A DNA stretch of 64,000 bases from Glycine soja (Eukaryota; Streptophyta; Magnoliopsida; Fabales; Fabaceae). Positions 1 through 12,800 of this stretch are shown in pieces (position 1 is the stretch's first letter; each line of letters starts with the position of its first letter). The stretch is taken from the NCBI RefSeq assembly GCF_004193775.1, contig NC_041005.1, positions 11,224,501 through 11,288,500 on the forward strand. Direction: 5' to 3'. Below the pieces are notes generated by a model that worked only from the letters and a program-made list of their open reading frames with translations, did not search any database and was not told where the DNA came from. The position numbers and the translations under genes were made by a program.

Positions 1-3000
1 CCCAAAGACACTTTCTGAATATCTCTTATCTTCCCTTCCATGAGCAAAAGCCCCTTATGCCATTTATGCTGTAAATTTTGAAATAATTTGTCCCGATCTG
101 TACCAGTAGGTTCTTTGTGAGGTAATGCTAAGCTCAACTTAGAACTTTTAAGTTGCTCAAACTCATCTCTAAACTTTGAACACTCTGATTTTAGTACTGC
201 AACCTCCTTTACTAACTCTTCTCCTGATGAAATCTCAGCAGCAAGTTGCTCAGAAAACTTGTGTGTTTCAACACCTATTTCATCAGCATGGTTTTGCAAA
301 GAACTTACCTTCAGTTTTAGATCAAGAATAGACGACTCAACTGCATCCAAATTTCCCATAAGTCTGTTACTGCTCCTATCTTCAGAAGCAGCAGCCAAAC
401 TATTGGCAGCTGAATAGTCTATGCTCCAATCATGAACCCGCTCACTACCCTGTGCTGGAAACTGATTATCAGGTGCCTCTCCTTTCTCTGGCTGAGGACT
501 TTGACTGAGGGATAGTCCACCTAAATCACCAGAGATTGTGCTTTTAAGACTGTCCACTTCATGTGTACTGGAGATATCATGCTTCTCTGTATATATGCTT
601 TCAGAAGTACTAGACGAGCCATCAAAGCCAGCAGCTGAGTCAGCATAATCTTCATTTACCCCTGATTCTCCTTCAAGTGAAGAAATACGGGGGAGATCTT
701 TAGATTCTCTTTTCAATTTCACTCTTGAATGAACCTGATTTCATGAAATATATAAGGGGGTTGTGTCAAGCAAATGAGAAAAAAAAAAGCTTAATTTTTA
801 GGAAGTAAACCAAGCCTACATACATGATTCTCCATTTGCATACTAGATGTTACATCTTTTTTTATAAAAAAAAAATATATTTCATCACCAAGAACACATA
901 ATTGCTAATTAGTTTTCATTAAGATTAAAAAGGAATGTATGTGTATATTCTGTCTGGAATTTTTATTTTTATAGAATGCCTTATGCCCTAAACCAAGCAG
1001 AGGAGAGAAGGTATATAAGAGTAATGCTTGTAAAGGAGAGTAGGTATGAAACCTTATTCATATGATTATTGGCATTCTGGTCAGGTGATGACTCTTTGCT
1101 ATCAGCAGATTCATCATGAGTTCCTTGGTCAGAGGTTGTCTGTAGACCCCTCTCTCTGAGTTCCCTCTGCTGCTCAAATTCTCTGAAAGAGATAATAACA
1201 TCAAATAAATATATTGTTTTAAGAAGAAGCACATCCTTAAATGTCATAACACATTTATGATACCTGAAACCAGTTTTGGAAGTGAGAAGCTGCACTGTAA
1301 CCTGGCTTCAAACAAGAAAGAGAAAAGAACATTAAATCCAATGATGTCATTAGCAACTGAAGAACTCGAAAATAAAATAATTGCAAGAGCTGTATATGTC
1401 AATGCCAGGTATACGGAAATGCATAAACCATTAGATTGTACTGCCACACAACCATGTAAGTGTTATAACCAACGAATTAATAAACTTGAGAAAGTTACAT
1501 CAGAGATAGATGAAGCCAGAGATCCTCACATGTAGTGCGACTCCAGGTTCACTTCCATTAAGAGGCAAAGCAACAGCTGTTGGCTTCAAGGCATCAACAA
1601 AATCAGCTAGATTGATGTTGGCCTCGCCAAGGATGCTAGATCTTGACGAACCCTAAAGTGGTTAGGCCAAAAATAAAGTCAGTATAGTTCTAAGTTCTAA
1701 CACAACTAATGGCCACAATCATCTATGTCATTAAAAAACACAGACAATATTTAGGTATTTTTTATGGCAGCAGGCAACACTGGAGAGGATAGCTTGGCAT
1801 AAAAATAATGGATTGGTTGTGTTCTTTAAATGAGTCAGAGTGTTCACTAGATTTTATTCCCAACATTAAGATCCATTCAAAATCTGAATCTGATAATTTT
1901 GAATAAGAAACTTTTTAAATTTAAAAACAACAATTCAAAAGTATCTCTGGCCATTGCATCACACTGACAGTCAAAGAATATAATCAAGATCACAGAACAC
2001 CAATTAGGTCAACAAAGCAAAAATAGGCTCATAAAATATACACCATTAGTGTGAGTGATACAATGAAGGTTTTTGCATTAAGCCATAAAAGATATGATTG
2101 ATTTCATCTCATAGGGTTTCTGCCTTTCACATGTGAGAATTCTATAAATGCTACGGCATAATAATTTGTATTCATTTAAAAGTCATGAAAGAACATTACC
2201 ATCGCCACAACAAATTTATAAAACTTTTCCTCATATTGTCTAGTTTTAATGTCTTGGAGGAGTCTTGTAGTTTCGTAGATTGGATCTGCCCACTTGCAGG
2301 TTCCATTTCTCACATTTGCTTTGGTTGTCTTTGATGTAGCCTTCCCAGAGTCAGCAGGAATGAAAGAGATGAACAGTTTATCCCATCCTGACTGTGGAAT
2401 CTAGACCAAACAGAAACAAAAATTGTCCTTAGTAATTGCATAAAGAAATATAACTATAACTATGGAATCAACAGCAATAACAATAACTCTGTCACAAAAC
2501 AAAGCTGATTTAATGCAGATTCCCTCCAAAATTTTCAACTAACCATGGAAACTGCCTAAATATAAATTCTCTAAAAGATATCATCCGACCATGATGACAA
2601 CTTAAGGGCCATGTAACTCTACCAGATAAAGAACTTGAAGTAGCTTCTTTCATATTCCATTCTCAAAATGGAATTTTAAAATACCAAATAGTCAAGATAG
2701 AGGTAGAAATAATTTGAAACAACTAGTATAAATGAGTTCAAGAGAACTGAGTTGATAAAGAAGTAAATACTTGCATTAAGGGACCTCAGGTTTCTAGAGC
2801 TTGATTAACTTTTTAGTAACATGTGGATGTAAAACTTAATCACTGCTGCAGTCTGCTAAACTTGATCAAGAATTTAAATCCCCTTTAACAATGGCATAAA
2901 CCTAAAGAGTTAATTCCTTACAAAAAAGATAGTAGACCATTTTAGTATTAATTATTTCACAGGTGAACAGTCCTTAACCCAATAAAAGTTCAGAACCACT

Positions 3001-3713
3001 GTCAAACAGATATTTGAGCCATCACATAAAAAATATAGGATATTCCTGATATGAGGACCATTTATTTTAGTTAAAGCCATAGGATCTAACTAATTATACC
3101 TCTAATAAAAGATTTGAGCTTAGACCACCTCTAATCTAATTAAAGAGTAAGTACAAAGTGACTACTCAAGCCTTTTATATGGATCTAACTAATTATTACC
3201 TCTAATAATACCAAAGAAAAAGAAGTTTACAAATTGGTTGGAACATAAAATCTGTAAAGCAATATCATATTTGCATGTTTGAAATAAATTTGACTGAGAA
3301 GATAGAATCATGAGACAAGATAAACAATTATAAACACTCACCGAAACACATGAATACCAGACAGAAATTAGTATGACAAATGAGAGACCAACCATCATAC
3401 CAACATACTAACAGGCATGCAACATATAACATAATGCCAACTAAACTTTGAATAAATTCTGAGAACTGTAGGTTTAAATGACAACTCAGACCAAATGTGC
3501 AATGCACTAAGATCATCTTTCAGTGACAGTTTGGAATTCTCTAAGTTACATGGATTACTTTCCCTTCCAACAACCTAAAACATGAAATTTTCAACCCAAA
3601 GAATGGAGAAAAAGTTGCATAGATGGGAAACTTACATGTGTAGCATGAAATTGGAGCCGGAAAACAACCTTTACTTTTGTCTTCTCAATCTTCCACTTAG
3701 TAACCCTCGACAT
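1..3713 (-). CDS. NT-C2 domain / coiled-coil protein, At1g22060-like (partial, continues past left edge)
   Basis: Six coding exons are readable on the minus strand: 3713-3636, 2400-2200, 1652-1530, 1301-1264, 1182-1053 and 734-1, all with GT..AG introns and consistent phase. The first 190 or so residues form an N-terminal C2 (NT-C2) domain: it opens MSRVTKWKIEKTK, continues with FRLQFHATH and GWDKLFISFIPADSGK, then WADPIYETTRLLQD, and ends with VQLLTSKTGFREFEQQREL. The last exon is a Ser/Asp-rich linker containing VDSLKSTISGDLGGLS, then heptad-like charged sequence that starts a coiled coil and runs off the window. Plant family members are long myosin-like proteins; the NT-C2 is thought to bind membranes or organelles, but the exact role here is unknown. 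The start is the first ATG of the conserved domain. No damage is visible in the part seen. Confidence 0.88.
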
Positions 3714-4780
3714 TGTTCAGAAAATTAATCACGCCTTACATGCATTACTGCATAACTTAAAGGCTCGGTTTTCATTCCCAGCTCCTACACAGGGTTAATT
3801 GTATACTAAGATAGCCACCAATGCAGTACCTGAATGCAAAAGAAGCAAAGAATCCACATTCACAAGTATCCTTTTCTTAGCGACAAACTTAAGCAATCAT
3901 ACTGCCACGATTCATGCTCCATTAAGCAAACTCTAAAAGCAACTCGGCTATTAAACAGAACCCTCAAGCCAATTTATGACCCATTGATCAAGAATAACAA
4001 ACACTATGTCAGATATAGAAATTGCTTATTATATCTTAGATGAATTAAACGATTTTCTTTAGTGAGCAAACATGCAGAGCTAAAAGGGCTCAGCCAGTAC
4101 ACATTTTGGAACCCTAGAGATAGGGAGAGAGATCCAAATTGAGCAATGCATCAGTCTTTTCTAAAGCACTTCACAACAGCAATGAACCAGTAAAATTTCG
4201 GGCAGAAAGAGATCCAGTAACATAATTACGAAGGCTATCTTCACATTACTGTAATATGTAATTATTAAACAAAATCATAAGTTCTGCAGCAAGAGACACT
4301 AAGAACCAACAAGTTTGAACAAACTCATAATTTCCAACTTCAAGTTAGTCAAATATAACCCAAAATAATGGAACAAAAATGCTAGATCTCCAAAATAAAA
4401 CATCAGACAACAAGTTTGTTTCCTAAGTCAAACACATTTTTCAATCAGACAAGAGTCCTTCCAACGGAACTGAAACACTTCTCTTCCTGAACTCGCATGA
4501 CTAAACATCTTTCACCAAATGGAACAACTAAATCCAGCATTCTCCTCCATTTTCAGAACAAAATGAAATAGAGAGAGAAAAAAATGATGGGAGCAGAACC
4601 CGATTGAAAAATAATTTTTTAAAAAAAAAAACTTTTTACTGTGACATACCTTGGTGAGAGACGAAAGGTTGAAAATTTAACCGGGAAAATCCACGGATCA
4701 AGCAGAAAGAATTCGAATTTAAGCAGAGGTGGATGTGGAAGATGGGAAAAGGAGGAGGACCCAGAAAGATGCTGATTTTA
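3714..4780 (-). other. 5' leader with a leader intron of the NT-C2 gene
   Basis: Upstream of the start codon the minus strand has a strong acceptor (TTTGCATTCAG, exon resuming near 3829) and a matching donor (CAAG/GTATGTC, exon ending at 4650). This suggests a non-coding first exon above 4650 and a leader intron of roughly 820 bp. The transcript start is not visible but probably lies between about 4700 and 4860. This is inferred from splice signals only. Confidence 0.5.
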
Positions 4781-5547
4781 GACAATGGCGCAACTAAATA
4801 CTGAACCCCAAAAAAGACTCAGAACCCAAGGACTGACAAAAGCATAGAGTAAAAGAGAATCCTAAAAAACCGAATGCTTACACAAAGCTAGTAAAATAAT
4901 GTAGCTAAAAATAGCACTATTTTTTTGTATTTTCCTCCTTGTAGAGTTATAGATATTGTTAACACTTACATAATTCAAACCGAAACATTAACAACGAGAA
5001 TTACCATAGGGACAAAACAAAAACAATCACCTCAATGCCACTTAAAGCCTGACACCTAAGATTCGTCAAAGTTACTAGCTGCAACTAAGTTACTTACTAT
5101 TATTTTTTTAATATATTAAATTAAATAGTGTTGTTGTGGCCTTGTGGGGTGGCATAAGAATAAAATTTGAGGCTACAAAGCAACTTGGGTATATTGGGTT
5201 AGGTACCCTTGCCCCAGATCTGTGGCTGCTTAAGAAGCAAGAAAGATTGAGACTTTCGAGACAAGTATCAAGATTGAACTAAGACCCACAAGGGAAAAGG
5301 GGAGAGAGATTTGATTTGAAGCGTAGTGTTGTGTTATGTGGGTTTTGTTTTGTCAAGTTTTTTCAAAGAAACAACATAAGGGGCTAGCGTGGCGTAAATT
5401 AGCAGAAAATATAACAAGTTATAGACATTAATGAAGTAAGGTAAAATGGCGCTGTGAAGGAAGGATTAGATGTTCTATCAACTTCACAAACCCACTAACA
5501 CTATGCCTCTAATGGGTGATTATCTCTGTCTAATTGTCTCACGAATT

Positions 5548-5570
5548 GGGTGGGGGAGGGGGGAGGGGGG
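5548..5570 (+). other. G-rich tract with G-quadruplex potential
   Basis: Four runs of three or more G separated by single T or A bases (GGG-T-GGGGG-A-GGGGGG-A-GGGGGG) satisfy the usual G-quadruplex pattern. It lies about 0.8 kb upstream of the presumed start region of the NT-C2 gene and is isolated in AT-rich DNA. Confidence 0.6.
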
Positions 5571-7357
5571 TGTTATTAGAATATTAAATTAGCATTCTTA
5601 AAATTATCTTGCAAGAGCAGTTTTCTGAGTTTCCCGTGTCGCAGTGGTTCTGACTAAATTGGGACATGATGAAGACAAAGTAGGCTTATCCCTCCTTGAT
5701 TTATGGCTGGTTTTAGGGGGTAGGAGGCTTCTTGTCATTTTGGTGCTGTTTTTAGACTCTATAAAAATGCTTACTAATCAAGAAAAACGAGCCATTTTAA
5801 GTTGTCATATTTTTTTTGCCAAAAAAAGATTCATCAGAAAAAAGTTACCCAAAATTATGTTTCCCTACTTGAAAGTAAATTATTAGCAACTTCAATCCTT
5901 AAGCCGCCATCTACTATTTATCCAAATCTAGATTTTCATTGTACCGAAGGGTGTTTAATTGTTTTAACTTATTAGTCTTTTGCTAGAGAATAGTGTGACC
6001 TTAATTTTTCTTTTAAAAAAATTGTGTGACCATAATTTTGGCCGGAGCAAATATTAAGAAATAAGTAAATAGTATACCAATTTATGTTGTAAAATATCAT
6101 CAACAAATTTGTTAACTTCTATAATACTTATTATGAAGATTATACTAATAATGATTTTTTGCGCTAATCAACAAGTTTGTTATATTGGTTCGTTACCTTT
6201 CACTAACGTTTTGAGAAGAAACCCAAGTGTTACTTATACAATGAAATGCACCTGAATTCACATTGCGGTAATTTGAACGGAAAAACAAACAGCTTAAGAA
6301 AATTTGTGATGCATGTAAGGTTACAATAAATGATGACTTATTACTCCTTCTAATCCTTTTTATAAAAATTAAATTATAGGTTTTGGTTGATGTTTTTATA
6401 AAAATCAATCTAATGTCTATTGCATTATTTTTGTTACAAAATCCTTTCAATTATGAATCATTTCTCTTAATTGAATGAATATTTAGGTGAAATATATTAA
6501 TATCTTAGGTTCTTTCCGTCTACCTCAAACGTGTGGATTAATTAGTGTAAAATTCTTTCAATTTAATATAAGGTTTGAATTCTAAGTATTAAATATTTGG
6601 AAGGATTGGAGTGACTAATTTTCATCTTATGATTTTGAATTGCAAAATGTGTGAATGTTAGAAAAAGTAAAAGCAAGGAATCAAAATTCATAAATCTAAA
6701 TTGCTTGCAATCAACATTTAGACGCATTCACACAATTAACAATTCAGAACCGTGGATCAAACGGTTTTCATATTTAACACAGTAAATCAAATTTACAATA
6801 CATATTTAAGATCTTAGTCATCCCATTTTCATTCAACTGTATACGAAAGCGTGAATGCATATAATTTCCTACTGCCGGAATCCATTTTCATTAGCCAACC
6901 TCAAAATATCTGATGTCAACCTTTCCTATTGGTACTTGGAAGTCTGAAACTAGAATTGCAAAGTGTGCAGGAGTGAAGTCAATTCGGAATCAGAAATTAT
7001 GAGACACAAAATCAAGTAGTCCAGAAACTAATCGAATTTCTTCAGTTTAGAAAATCTAAAATAAATCAACACACAAAACAAAAAAATTCCATACAAGAGT
7101 ACATTGTTGAAGACATGCTGCCAAGAGGATTCAGCCAAAGATAATAATAAGGAGCTCCAATTGTTGATGTTGCTTCATCGATCATGTGTACGTAGCGAAC
7201 TATGCTCACCATATAATAATATATAATTAATGGGAATGGTGGGGTTCATTTTTAGTGGTCTCCATGCACATGGCTTTGTTTTGATGGAGCCTCTATTTCA
7301 ACTCAAAATAAATACTCATAGTATTGATCATGCCACACAGCTAAGGCAATACCCTTT

Positions 7358-7380
7358 ATCACGTGCATCATGCACGTGAT
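7358..7380. promoter_or_regulatory. Perfect inverted repeat containing two G-boxes (CACGTG)
   Basis: ATCACGTGCA and TGCACGTGAT are exact inverted repeats separated by TCA, putting two CACGTG G-boxes 13 bp apart. Another ACGTG core follows about 10 bp later (AAACGTGTCAC). G-boxes bind plant bHLH and bZIP factors (family knowledge). No gene start is recognisable close by, so the site may be a remnant or a distal element. Confidence 0.5.
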
Positions 7381-7972
7381 CACTTCAAACGTGTCACGCA
7401 ATTGCTATTGGGGTAAAGTGGTGGTACTCTCTCTTTGTATTGTTTTGTGGGGGTTTTATATTCAGATTTTCTTTTTGGAGGATTGAACTTAATGCGGCAA
7501 GATAGTAAACATTTAATGCAAAGGTATAAAAAAGGGTTTAGTTGAATGAAGAAGATCGTCGAAAAGAACGATAAAATTATCTGCGTAAGAGACCCTTTAC
7601 TTAAGGGTGATATTAAATGTTAGATATGATATTAATTATCTTATGGGACCCTGCCATTGATCACAAGCAACATCTTAGTATCTCCACAAGTCAATTTCAT
7701 TTAACGAGACCATTGACACTTTAATTCTACGGAGTAGTCTCTCTCTCTGTTCTATTTTTAATTATCGATTTTTTTGAGAAAAAAAATATTTATTTGTCAT
7801 TTTTAAAGTTTAAGGTTACATTCATTATCTGTAAATAAAAACAGGTTACATTAATTATTTTTTAATAACTGTTAGCAAATAAATTTTGTCTACATTTTAA
7901 TTAATTAAATTATTTTTTTAATATATTTCTTAATTAAATATGTTAGATTTAAATTACAATTGGACCAAAATT

Positions 7973-7991
7973 TATATATATATATATATAT
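7973..7991. repeat. (TA)n run at the left edge of the endogenous pararetrovirus
   Basis: About nine TA dinucleotides directly precede the viral-like sequence. A second, longer AT run lies just beyond the other viral edge. Confidence 0.8.
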
Positions 7992-8052
7992 TATTTGAGG
8001 AAGAGGAGTAAGAGAACATCTCTACAAATGATAGAAACCACTGAAAAACAAT

Positions 8053-8940
8053 TTGTTTTTGTTAAACTCTACTCTTTCCTTACCTAGAAATATATCGAAA
8101 AGCCTTTCAGAAAAAATAGAAAATCTTGTGGAATATTCATATATTCCAGAAGGCGTCCAGATATCTCAGTCCTTAAACCCCTTGTTAAGCCCATATAATA
8201 TATTCAAAAGACATCGTTACTCGTTAAGATCTATCACCAGTTTGATAACTACTAGAAGACCCCAAATGAAAGAATATGTCCAGTCTTCAAGAATGGACCA
8301 ATGCTCCTTAATTGCTACTTCTGAGGAGTAATATGTCAATATCGAGATCCCCGAACAACTCATCAGAGGATGGCAACAACAGGGATACACTCATCTTCAT
8401 TATGGAGCCATTAGACTAGTGTTATCCTTACATGGTAGAAGAGGGCTTCCCGTGACTACCAGAGTCTTTCTTCTAGACTCCAGTTATATCCACTATGAAA
8501 ATGTTGTGATCGGAACTGTTCTAACTACCCTTCATGCTGGAAGCGTGGTTCTCACCATCTTTCCAAATTACAACGTCAGCTTGAGAGATCCCACTCCCTC
8601 ACAAAGAATGAAAGTCCAAATCCAAATCACTGGAGCAAAACAAGTATCTGAAGCTCATTCAGCTACCTTGCACCATCAGATTATATATAGATTGCAGAAT
8701 CATGCTGTAAATCTATCTTTGCCTACTAGCCATGACAGTGCTCTATTTGTTCTGGCTAATAACCAAGAAGAAACTCCATCCATTGTCCAGATCCCCAGAA
8801 ACATTTCTAGGAAAGAATTGCAGGAGCTGATCCCTCTTCAATGGGTGACTGGTTACGAGAAGCTCAGAGAAAATACTAAAATATTAGTACTTCTCAGGCT
8901 ACTTTTAGAAGATCAGTAGATGGGCTTGTGACCACAACCT
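8053..8940 (+). pseudogene. Endogenous pararetrovirus movement-protein region
   Basis: This is the 30K-superfamily movement protein at the head of the polyprotein. Diagnostic stretches are YTHLHYGAIRLVLSLHGRRG, VFLLDSSYIHYENVVIGTV and LTTLHAGSVVLTIFPNYN, followed by VQIQITGAKQVSEAHSATLH and WVTGYEKL. In family members it gates plasmodesmata for cell-to-cell spread. The frame has a TAA at 8329-8331. Near 8880 it changes frame: the other frame carries FRRSVDGLVTTTFKKPD, which looks like the continuation of the movement protein. The true N-terminus is uncertain because no clean start precedes 8053. Confidence 0.82.
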
Positions 8941-9834
8941 TCAAGAAACCTGATAAAGCCAGTAGTAGCAACTCTTCAGAAGTTTTTCATTCTTTAATGA
9001 TAAAACCTAAAGTTAAAGAAGACAGCAGAATGCTTATATTTGCTGTCAAAGCTGATGGAAGTGTGATATATTCAGATAAAGTAAATGGACACTTTATCTG
9101 GGATGTTGCTCCAGAAATGTGTGATCCAGATTGTTCCTGTGATGAACATAATGGAGACACAGATGAAGAGGAAGATGATGATGAGGAAGATGAATGGCTA
9201 GATCCAAAGCCTTGCAAACCGCCTCCACCACCACAAAGAAGAAGCGACCCCGAGAATGGACCATGGACGGGGATAAAGAAGAAATTCCCGAAGGATCCTT
9301 TTTGGAAAGAAAAAAAGGATGGCAGAAATCCTAGGTTGGAGTCATCCATCTCTAAAGATTTCAGCAACACCTATACCTTGCATGATGTTTTCCTCCACAT
9401 CCTATGATCAAGAGTTTCCATCTCTTGAAAAGAAGACAGATCCAGTGACAAAAGTTTCAACCAAGCCCTACATAATCCCGACAGAAGTAGGGCCAGAAGG
9501 AAAGCTCAAAAGCCCTAGTCAGGCCGAAGAAGTCTTAAACTGGTAGACAGATAATGCCAGAGCTCAAAATCATCTCTTGAAAAAGATAGATGAGAAGATT
9601 GACAAGATATGTACCCAAGTGAGCACAAATGATGAGAAGCTACAGTATCTGTCTGATAGGATGAAAAATCAATACCATCAACTTTCCAAAGAAATTGTTC
9701 GCCTTGAAGAAGAATGGAGAAAGACTACTTTTGGGGCAGCATCTGATGCCAAAGAAAGACAAATAAGGAGGCTTAAAGATCAAGTCCAGGATCTAGATCG
9801 ATACATAGAGTCAAAAATGACAGAAAAACAATAG
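8941..9834 (+). pseudogene. Pararetroviral linker, acidic segment and coiled-coil region
   Basis: After the movement protein comes an acidic stretch (about 9160-9200, Asp/Glu runs with GDTDEEEDDDEEDEW) and a proline/basic stretch. The frame then returns to the main one near 9320-9400 and reads YDQEFPSLEKK. From 9577 a helical, heptad-like segment (LLKKIDEKIDKICTQ, then LSKEIVRLEEEWRKT and IRRLKDQVQDLDRYIESK) looks like the virion-associated coiled coil found between movement protein and capsid in related viruses. TAG stops at 9544-9546 and 9832-9834 interrupt the frame. Confidence 0.65.
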
Positions 9835-9840
9835 TCTGTC

Positions 9841-11367
9841 TTGGATCCGTATTCCTTTTTAACCCCTCCTTCTCCCACTTTCTATTCTCCATTTCCAAAC
9901 CCTTCAGACTATTTCTTTCCCAAAGCTAGCCAATCTTGGTCTTTGCCCACAGCTTCTGCTTATAAGAAAAAACCAGAACCTCCAAAGAAAGAATCTACAA
10001 GATTAAATATCTCTTCCCAAGAGTCAATTGGATCTCCTACAAGAATGGGAGAAACCCAAAACAATGACCCTCATAACTTTCAAGATTCCCAAGATCCATA
10101 TTCCCAGTTTTCGATTCAACAAAAGCAAAAAGTCTCAGAAGAAACTGATGAAACTGAAACAGAATATGAAAGATCTTCGTCAGAAACTGAAAGATCTTAC
10201 TCTGATGAAGAAGAAGAGACTGGATACATGGACATCTCAAATATATTGATGGTTCGCTCCACAGAAGAACCATTCTATGATTCACCTGTAGAAGAGGAAC
10301 CAGTGATTTCTAAGAGTTCATCTTCCAAGCCAAATGCAGGACCCTGGATTACCCTTGATGATACTCCCCCAAGGGAGTGGAGAAAAAAACTCATTGAGAT
10401 GGGAGCATGGCTGAACACAAAATTCATGAAAGATGCTGATCCTTACAAAGTGATTGAAGAATTTTGTTGTCGAATGACGGGAACACTGAAGGAATGGTAC
10501 CACAATCTAGGAGTTGTGCGTCAAAATCAGTTCCATGAACTGGGATCTACCGCAGCCGTTCTGGGAACTCTCCATCAAGAATTTATCGGAGAAGGGAAAA
10601 TCATTGAAAGAAAGATGAGGCAAGAATTCTTTGAGATGAGGTGTTGTTCTTTAAAAATAAAAGATTTAGACAGACACTTCCAAAGAATGAACCAGAGATT
10701 TTATCTTCTCAATGGCCATAATGATCCAAGCCTAAAGAATACATATGTGGCATCATTACCAGAAAAGATACAACTAGAGTTAAACAAGATGGTAGCAGCC
10801 GCCCAAATGGATTTTTCGACCATGTCTATGGGACAAATCCACCAATTTAATCTGGAGGTCGTTGACAAATTATGCAGGCAACACCAGTATTTCTCTAACA
10901 TCATGAACAGAAAAGCCAAATATACCAGAGCTTGCAGAAAACCTTACTTGGAGATCAAATGCAGAGAGAAAGCTTGTCACTGCTCACTAAAGAAAAAGAA
11001 AGCTATACAAACCCAAACAAAGGAGAAAAGGAGGCCACTAAAGTTCTTCAGGAGAAGCCAAAGGAGAGGAAAATCCAGAGGACAAAGATGTTTCATATGC
11101 AACCAGACAGGACATTTTGCAAAAAATTGTCCAAAAAAGTCACAAAAAGCCATAATAAGACTAATCTCTCATCTCCAAATTGGTGAATATGAAGATATAG
11201 AATCTCTGTATTTTGAACAAAGCGAGCCAGATGAGGAGACTGAATTTGCCTTGAACCAGACAGATTCTTCTGATGAAGAATCCTCTACACCTCCAATTCC
11301 CATCTTCTCCATACAAGAAGAACAATCGATCAAGCCTGCAATTCCTCAACCATGCGTTGAAATTTAG
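9841..11367 (+). pseudogene. Pararetroviral capsid protein region with CCHC zinc knuckle
   Basis: This is the longest uninterrupted segment, 508 codons. It starts Pro/Ser-rich, passes an acidic Ser/Glu cluster (about 10140-10230), then the structured capsid core (REWRKKLIEMGAWLNTKFM; RFYLLNGHNDPS; YVASLPEKIQLELNK). A basic tail leads to the zinc knuckle C-FI-C-NQTGHFAKN-C at 11089-11130. Such knuckles bind the viral RNA during packaging (family knowledge). An acidic C-terminal tail follows, and a TAG at 11365 separates it from the protease in the same frame. Confidence 0.82.
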
Positions 11368-11370
11368 GTA

Positions 11371-12800
11371 TTGGCAAAGAAGTTTGAAAAACCGATTAAG
11401 GTTATTGCCTTTATTGATACTGGAGCTCAAAGGACGATGATGGATCCAGATATCCTTCCACAAGAATGTTGGAAAAATGAAGTGGCCTACTTTGTAGCAG
11501 CCGATGGAAAGGTTTTCAGAACTGGCCTAGTGACACATGCTCCTATAGGTATCAAGTTTTTTCCTGATTGTATCATCTGGACCAAGGTGATTGGAAGCAA
11601 ATTGCCTGATAGAGATCTCCTCATAGGAATGGATGTGTATACTGCTGCCAACAGACTCCAAATACATTCTACTGGGATCAAGTTCAAAAGAGAATTCAAG
11701 CCTTTCTCAGAAACTACCAGGCTCTTCTCTTTAGTGGAAGCCCCTCTAGAAGTTGGAGAATTTAAACAAAAAATTTCTTCCCTGTGTGCAGACAGTCATG
11801 AAGAATTCAATCATCCATATCCTTTATGGAAAAATGAAGAATACTTTGTTGACTTGCCATTTAAGCTAAATGAAGATATCAATCCCACAAAAGCAACTCA
11901 TCCAGGGATGACACCATCAAATCTTCAAGCAGCCAGAAAAGAATGCCATGATCTACTAAGGCAAGGATTGATTGAGCCAACTCAGTCAAACTGGGCATGC
12001 CAAACTTTCTATGTAGAAAAAAGGGCTGAAAAATTAAGGGGAAAGAAAAGGTTAGTCATTGACTATAAGCCTCTTAATCATTTTCTTATAGATGATAAGT
12101 TCCCTATCCCAAAGGCTTCATCTCTCCCCACCTTGACCAGAGAATCAAACTTATTTTCAAAGTTTGATTTAAAATCAGGTTTTTGGCAACTTGACCTAAA
12201 ACCAGAAGATCGATACAAAACAGCATTCTGTATTCCAAATGCTTAGTATCAGTGGATAGTCTTACCTTTCGGTTTAAAAGTAGCACCTTCTCTCTTCCAG
12301 AAAGCCATGACCAAAATCTTTGAACCCATTTTGGAAAACACTCTTGTCTACATAGATGACATTCTCCTTTTTTTCAAAAGACATTGCCTCTCATAAAAAA
12401 TTGTTGAACCAATTCTTTGAAATAGCAGATCAACATGGGATCATGCTTTCAGAAAAAAAGATCCAGCTTGCCCAATCCCAAATTGATTTCTTAGGGATGC
12501 ATTTTTCCCAGGGTACCTACCAGCCTCAGCCTCATATAGCTCAAGAGCTATTAAACTTTCCTGATGAAAATCTCACGGTTAAACAAATCCAACAATTCTT
12601 AGGAATTGTAAATTATATCCGAGATTTTATCCCTAGAGCAGCCCAATATACCAGTTCTTTATCCAGACTTTTGAAGAAAAACTCTTCTCCATGGTCAGAA
12701 GAACAGACAATAGCTATCAAAGAACTCAAAAAGATTGCTCAAAATCCCCCAGCGTTGAAGATCCCTGGAACAGGCCAGAGGATATTACAAACTGATGCAA
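11371..12800 (+). pseudogene. Pararetroviral aspartic protease and reverse transcriptase region
   Basis: The protease part begins with IAFIDTGAQRTMMDP; the DTGA catalytic loop is at 11416-11427. Reverse transcriptase follows: KKRLVIDYKPLN, FSKFDLKSGFWQLDL, LPFGLKVAPSLFQKAM and the active site YIDD at 12349-12360. Next come the connection region (QIDFLGMHF, QQFLGIVNYIRDFI) and the start of RNase H (LQTDAS). In the family these polymerise DNA from the pregenomic RNA. Damage: TAG at 12244 inside RT, and a frame change in the T-run at 12366-12374 immediately after YIDD. Catalytic residues are still present in both proteins. Confidence 0.88.

Larger units (their letters stand above)
4861..7972. 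other. Intergenic, AT-rich, no supported gene
   Basis: No reading frame here has protein-like composition, recognisable motifs or splice support. The 81-codon frame at 5644-5886 is low-complexity and unconvincing. The stretch holds a G-rich tract and a double G-box palindrome (separate entries) and a TATA-like GGTATAAAAAAGGG near 7523 with no recognisable gene after it. Confidence 0.6.

Noticed and set aside
5644..5886. Possible small gene
   Set aside because: Leu/Val-rich low-complexity start, a poly-T run in the middle, and no splice or promoter context.
7500..7620. Short frame after the TATA-like GGTATAAAAAAGGG (about 25 codons from an ATG near 7544)
   Set aside because: Too short and unrecognised; no conservation evidence is available from the sequence alone.
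8987..9370. Minus-strand frame of 127 codons with Ser and Gly runs
   Set aside because: It is the complement of the acidic/proline segment of the viral polyprotein; the plus-strand reading has viral motifs.
9832..11367. Stops between viral domains taken as natural ORF boundaries (separate capsid and pol genes)
   Set aside because: The domains lie in the same frame with no start context after the stops, and other TAGs fall inside RT, so simple decay fits better.
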